Below are positions 41,804 through 43,709 of a stretch of 43,709 nt of DNA, one piece after another. Within the stretch, counting starts at the first letter, position 1. Each line of letters begins with the position of its first letter. Position numbers and translations under genes: made by a program. Source of the DNA: Bacteroidales bacterium (GTDB lineage Bacteria; Bacteroidota; Bacteroidia; Bacteroidales; Paludibacteraceae). The stretch spans positions 1-43,709 of the forward strand of contig CAAGHA010000148.1 in the NCBI GenBank assembly GCA_900769555.1. The letters are read 5' to 3'. A model generated the notes under the pieces. That model had not been told where the DNA came from. It saw only the letters and a list, made by a program, of their open reading frames with translations, and did no database searches.

Positions 41804-43057
41804 ATGCAAATTAAACGACAGAGTTATTTGAACAGACTCATAAATAAAAAAGGAAACGGACTTATCAAGGTTGTAACGGGTGTCAGACGTTGTGGAAAGT
41901 CCTATTTGCTTTTCAACCTTTTTCACGAGCATCTTTTGGCCGAGGGCGTCGATGAATCACACATCATAGAAATTGCCCTTGATGATAGAACGAATATCAA
42001 GCTTCGTAATCCCGACAATATGCTTGAATATGTTAAAGGCAGAATTACCGATAAAGATATGTATTATATCATTCTTGACGAGGTACAGTTGCTTGATGAA
42101 TTTGAGGATGTGCTAAACAGCTTTTTGCATATTAGAAATGCTGATGTTTACGTGACCGGTAGTAATTCAAAATTCTTGTCAAGCGACGTTATAACCGAGT
42201 TTCGTGGCAGAGGCGATGAAATTCGTGTTTATCCCTTGTCCTTCCGTGAATTTATGTCGGTATATGACGGAACTGTGGATGAGGGCTGGGATGATTATTT
42301 CAACTACGGCGGTTTGCCTCTCGTGCTTTCTTGTCCAACTCTCGAAGAAAAATCGGAGTATTTGATTTCACAGTTTAAGAAAGTATATTTGTCGGATTTG
42401 ATTGACCGTCACAAGATACGCAATGCCGACGAGTTTGACGAGCTTCTCGATATTTTGGCATCGGCTATCGGCTCGCTCACAAATCCTCTAAAGCTTGCAA
42501 ACACCTTTAAGAGCGTAAAAGGAAAGACAATAAGCGATAAAACACTCAAAAAATATCTTGATTATCTTATTGATGCTTTCCTCGTGAGCAAGGCGAAAAG
42601 ATACGACGTAAAAGGCAGGAAGTATATCAATTCCCCTGCGAAATATTATTTTGAGGACGTTGGACTACGAAACGCGCGTCTTGAGTTCAGGCAAAACGAA
42701 GAAAATCACATTATGGAAAATATCATCTATAATGAGCTTCGTATTCGTGGATTCCGTGTAGATGTCGGACTCGTTGAGCATTACGGAAAAGACGAAGAAG
42801 GCAAGTCCACAAAGAAGCAGCTTGAGGTTGATTTCGTGGCAACCAAAGGTAGTAAAAAATACTATATCCAATCGGCGTTTTCAATGTCTAATCCCGAAAA
42901 AATCGAGCAAGAGCAACGCTCCCTTAAAAGCATAAACGATTCTTTTAAGAAAATTATCGTTGTGCGTGATAATATTAAGGTTAGACGAAACGATTACGGC
43001 ATTGTTACGATGGGAATATGCAATTTTCTTCTTGACGAGAATAGCTTGGATTTATGA
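41804..43057 (+). CDS. AAA_14/DUF4143 family ATPase
   Basis: About 417 aa from the ATG at 41804, which follows AGAGGTG at 41794-41800. Walker A is GVRRCGKSY (residues ~26-34), Walker B is YIILDEVQ, and VTGSNSKFL is the sensor-like motif of this family. The C-terminal DUF4143 region (residues ~200-400) ends in a nuclease-like fold signature, with QLEVDFVATKGSKKYYIQSAF resembling the E-x-D-F-V of PD-(D/E)XK-type domains. Such ATPases are widespread, often variably present, and of unclear function. The codon use and higher local GC (many CTT, GAC and CTC codons) differ from its neighbours, suggesting separate acquisition. It is intact and flanked by broken genes. Confidence 0.88.
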   Translation: MQIKRQSYLNRLINKKGNGLIKVVTGVRRCGKSYLLFNLFHEHLLAEGVDESHIIEIALDDRTNIKLRNPDNMLEYVKGRITDKDMYYIILDEVQLLDEFEDVLNSFLHIRNADVYVTGSNSKFLSSDVITEFRGRGDEIRVYPLSFREFMSVYDGTVDEGWDDYFNYGGLPLVLSCPTLEEKSEYLISQFKKVYLSDLIDRHKIRNADEFDELLDILASAIGSLTNPLKLANTFKSVKGKTISDKTLKKYLDYLIDAFLVSKAKRYDVKGRKYINSPAKYYFEDVGLRNARLEFRQNEENHIMENIIYNELRIRGFRVDVGLVEHYGKDEEGKSTKKQLEVDFVATKGSKKYYIQSAFSMSNPEKIEQEQRSLKSINDSFKKIIVVRDNIKVRRNDYGIVTMGICNFLLDENSLDL

Positions 43058-43072
43058 TAAGTGAGGTAAAAC

Positions 43073-43318
43073 ATAATAAATACTGAAAGATTTTATGAGA
43101 TATTAACCCAATTTAAACAGGAATTTTCTGGCGAGCATTGGCAAAATGAAAGATATAAATGGGAAGCAGTAAAACACTTTTAAGATATATGGGATATAAA
43201 TGCTTCCGACTTTCTTGATATGTTTATGAAAGCAACAGATAAAACTGCGAACTTACTGGCAAATATGAGTAATTTCCCTCGTGGAATGATTAATATGTCG
43301 AGGAAGAGTTTGCTTTAA
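43073..43318 (+). pseudogene. McrB-like N-terminal domain remnant
   Basis: Read in one frame this gives FYEILTQFKQEFSGEHW and KWEAVKHF, then a TAA stop at 43181-43183 where a Gln codon (CAA) is expected. The frame continues DIWDINASDFLDMF and NLLANMSNFPRGMI to a final stop at 43316. This is the N-terminal domain typical of McrB-type AAA restriction proteins. No start codon is present (ATA where ATG would be). The AAA+ GTPase part is missing, so it is a dead fragment of a type IV restriction gene. Confidence 0.65.
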
Positions 43319-43332
43319 TATAAACATTATCT

Positions 43333-43416
43333 TGAACAGAAAATTAGGGTGTTGCAAAATTATGCAACACCCATTTTTATACGTATATTTATTTTTAATC
43401 TGTATTTTTATTCGTT
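43333..43416. repeat. 84-bp direct repeat, right copy
   Basis: The second copy of the repeat at 41178-41261, with four mismatches. It covers the integrase terminator and the last codons of the integrase gene, the usual location of the attachment site at the integrase end of an element. Confidence 0.85.
43347..43372 (-). terminator. Terminator of integrase gene
   Basis: GGGTGTTGCA (43347-43356) and TGCAACACCC (43363-43372) form a perfect 10-bp stem with a 6-nt loop, 22 nt past the integrase stop on the minus strand, followed there by TAATTTT. Confidence 0.75.
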
Positions 43417-43709
43417 TCGATTAGTGAATACTTATACTTTTTCATTTCTGCAAGCTGTACGTCTTTGTTTTGTCCAAGGTGCGTATAAACGTTGCTCGTG
43501 ATAGAGTTATCCGCTTTGTGTCCCGCCCAAAGACTGACATATTCGCGCTTGATACCGCATTCTTGTGCTCGCGTTACAAAAGTATGGCGCAAATCATGTA
43601 AGTGATGCCCTGCGCAAAGCTTTCTAAATCGATTAGTAAGAACGTTCACAGGAACTGTTTTGATTTCATCGAAGTTGATATGCGGCAATACTTTGGCGAG
43701 CATAGGGGA
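43395..43709 (-). CDS. Tyrosine integrase/recombinase, C-terminal part (runs off window)
   Basis: The last ~105 residues of a phage/ICE-type tyrosine recombinase. The catalytic residues are visible: HDLRHTFVTR (His and Arg of box II), WAGHK (second His) and the nucleophile tyrosine in NVYTHLGQ. The N-terminal arm-binding and core-binding domains lie beyond the right edge, so the start is unseen. It is transcribed leftward, with its stop next to the 84-bp repeat, which is probably the att site. It belongs to an integrated element extending to the right and is the only recombinase in the window. Confidence 0.92.
   Translation of the reverse strand, partial: SPMLAKVLPHINFDEIKTVPVNVLTNRFRKLCAGHHLHDLRHTFVTRAQECGIKREYVSLWAGHKADNSITSNVYTHLGQNKDVQLAEMKKYKYSLIETNKNTD

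Larger units (their letters stand above)
41413..41814 (+). pseudogene. Truncated AAA ATPase (ATPase_2 type)
   Basis: The first ~55 codons (FIGRKRELTELNVRYNGDKK, then VIYGRCRIGKSALIKEFL with the Walker A GRCRIGKS) match the start of the archaeal-type ATPase_2 proteins, which are normally 400 aa or more. After about codon 58 the sequence turns into unrelated low-complexity residues, contains a hairpin and a promoter for the next gene, and stops at 133 codons. So this is an N-terminal fragment left by a deletion. The Walker A lysine is intact, but no Walker B or sensor follows, so activity is not expected. Confidence 0.75.

Overview
The window is AT-rich DNA with strong AGGAG-type ribosome binding sites, sigma-A-like promoters, lipoprotein and surface proteins of Gram-positive type, and TGA used as a normal stop. 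It looks like a low-GC Bacillota (Clostridia-like) bacterium living on complex glycans, probably a gut commensal. That placement is inference from gene content; no taxonomic marker gene is present.

Positions 1-29,880 are a glycan-utilisation island on the + strand in two tight transcription units. Unit 1 (388-18,073) encodes a sugar-binding lipoprotein, two CUT1-type ABC permeases (no ATPase gene, so a shared ATPase is implied), a 1137-aa secreted beta-sandwich protein, a DUF4838 lipoprotein, a cytoplasmic GH38 alpha-mannosidase, a GH78-like alpha-L-rhamnosidase, an unassigned TIM-barrel hydrolase and a surface protein. Unit 2 (18,191-29,880) opens with a larger paralogue of that surface protein. 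It continues with a GH29-like protein, a Gfo/Idh/MocA oxidoreductase, a DMT-type permease, an SGNH esterase, an unassigned GH-like protein and an SGNH-glycosidase fusion. Both units start from promoters sharing a nearly identical upstream block (194-256 and 18,084-18,145), which suggests one regulator. The logic is capture and partial processing at the surface, import, then deacylation and removal of mannose, rhamnose and fucose-like residues inside.

Positions 29,880-34,300 are a decaying margin. They hold an AraC-type regulator, fragments of an AEC permease and of a GH38 gene stopped by a nonsense codon, an intact alkaline phosphatase lipoprotein, a 41-codon GH-tail-like ORF and an intact GH13 enzyme.

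Positions 34,300-43,709 are a mobile, defence-like region. It has tRNA 3'-end fragments that look like attachment scars, recurring inverted repeats (ACGGAC-N5-GTCCGT, three copies), a 22-nt Z-DNA-type tract, an 84-bp direct repeat, truncated genes (an AAA ATPase and an McrB-like N-terminus) and a tyrosine integrase running off the right edge. Its intact genes are an XRE regulator fused to a degenerate MGMT/ATL-like domain, two AlbA_2 (Schlafen-type) ATP-binding proteins, an AAA_14/DUF4143 ATPase, and an operon of three small genes (DUF2513-like, AbiTii, and a C-terminally membrane-anchored protein).

The best candidate for an undescribed system is that three-gene operon. All three proteins end in the same short motif, I-x-I-G-D-x-N-x-I followed by IG-x-(G/N). 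It resembles the RHIM/PP amyloid signalling core and suggests a sensor-adaptor-membrane effector defence module joined by homotypic tails.
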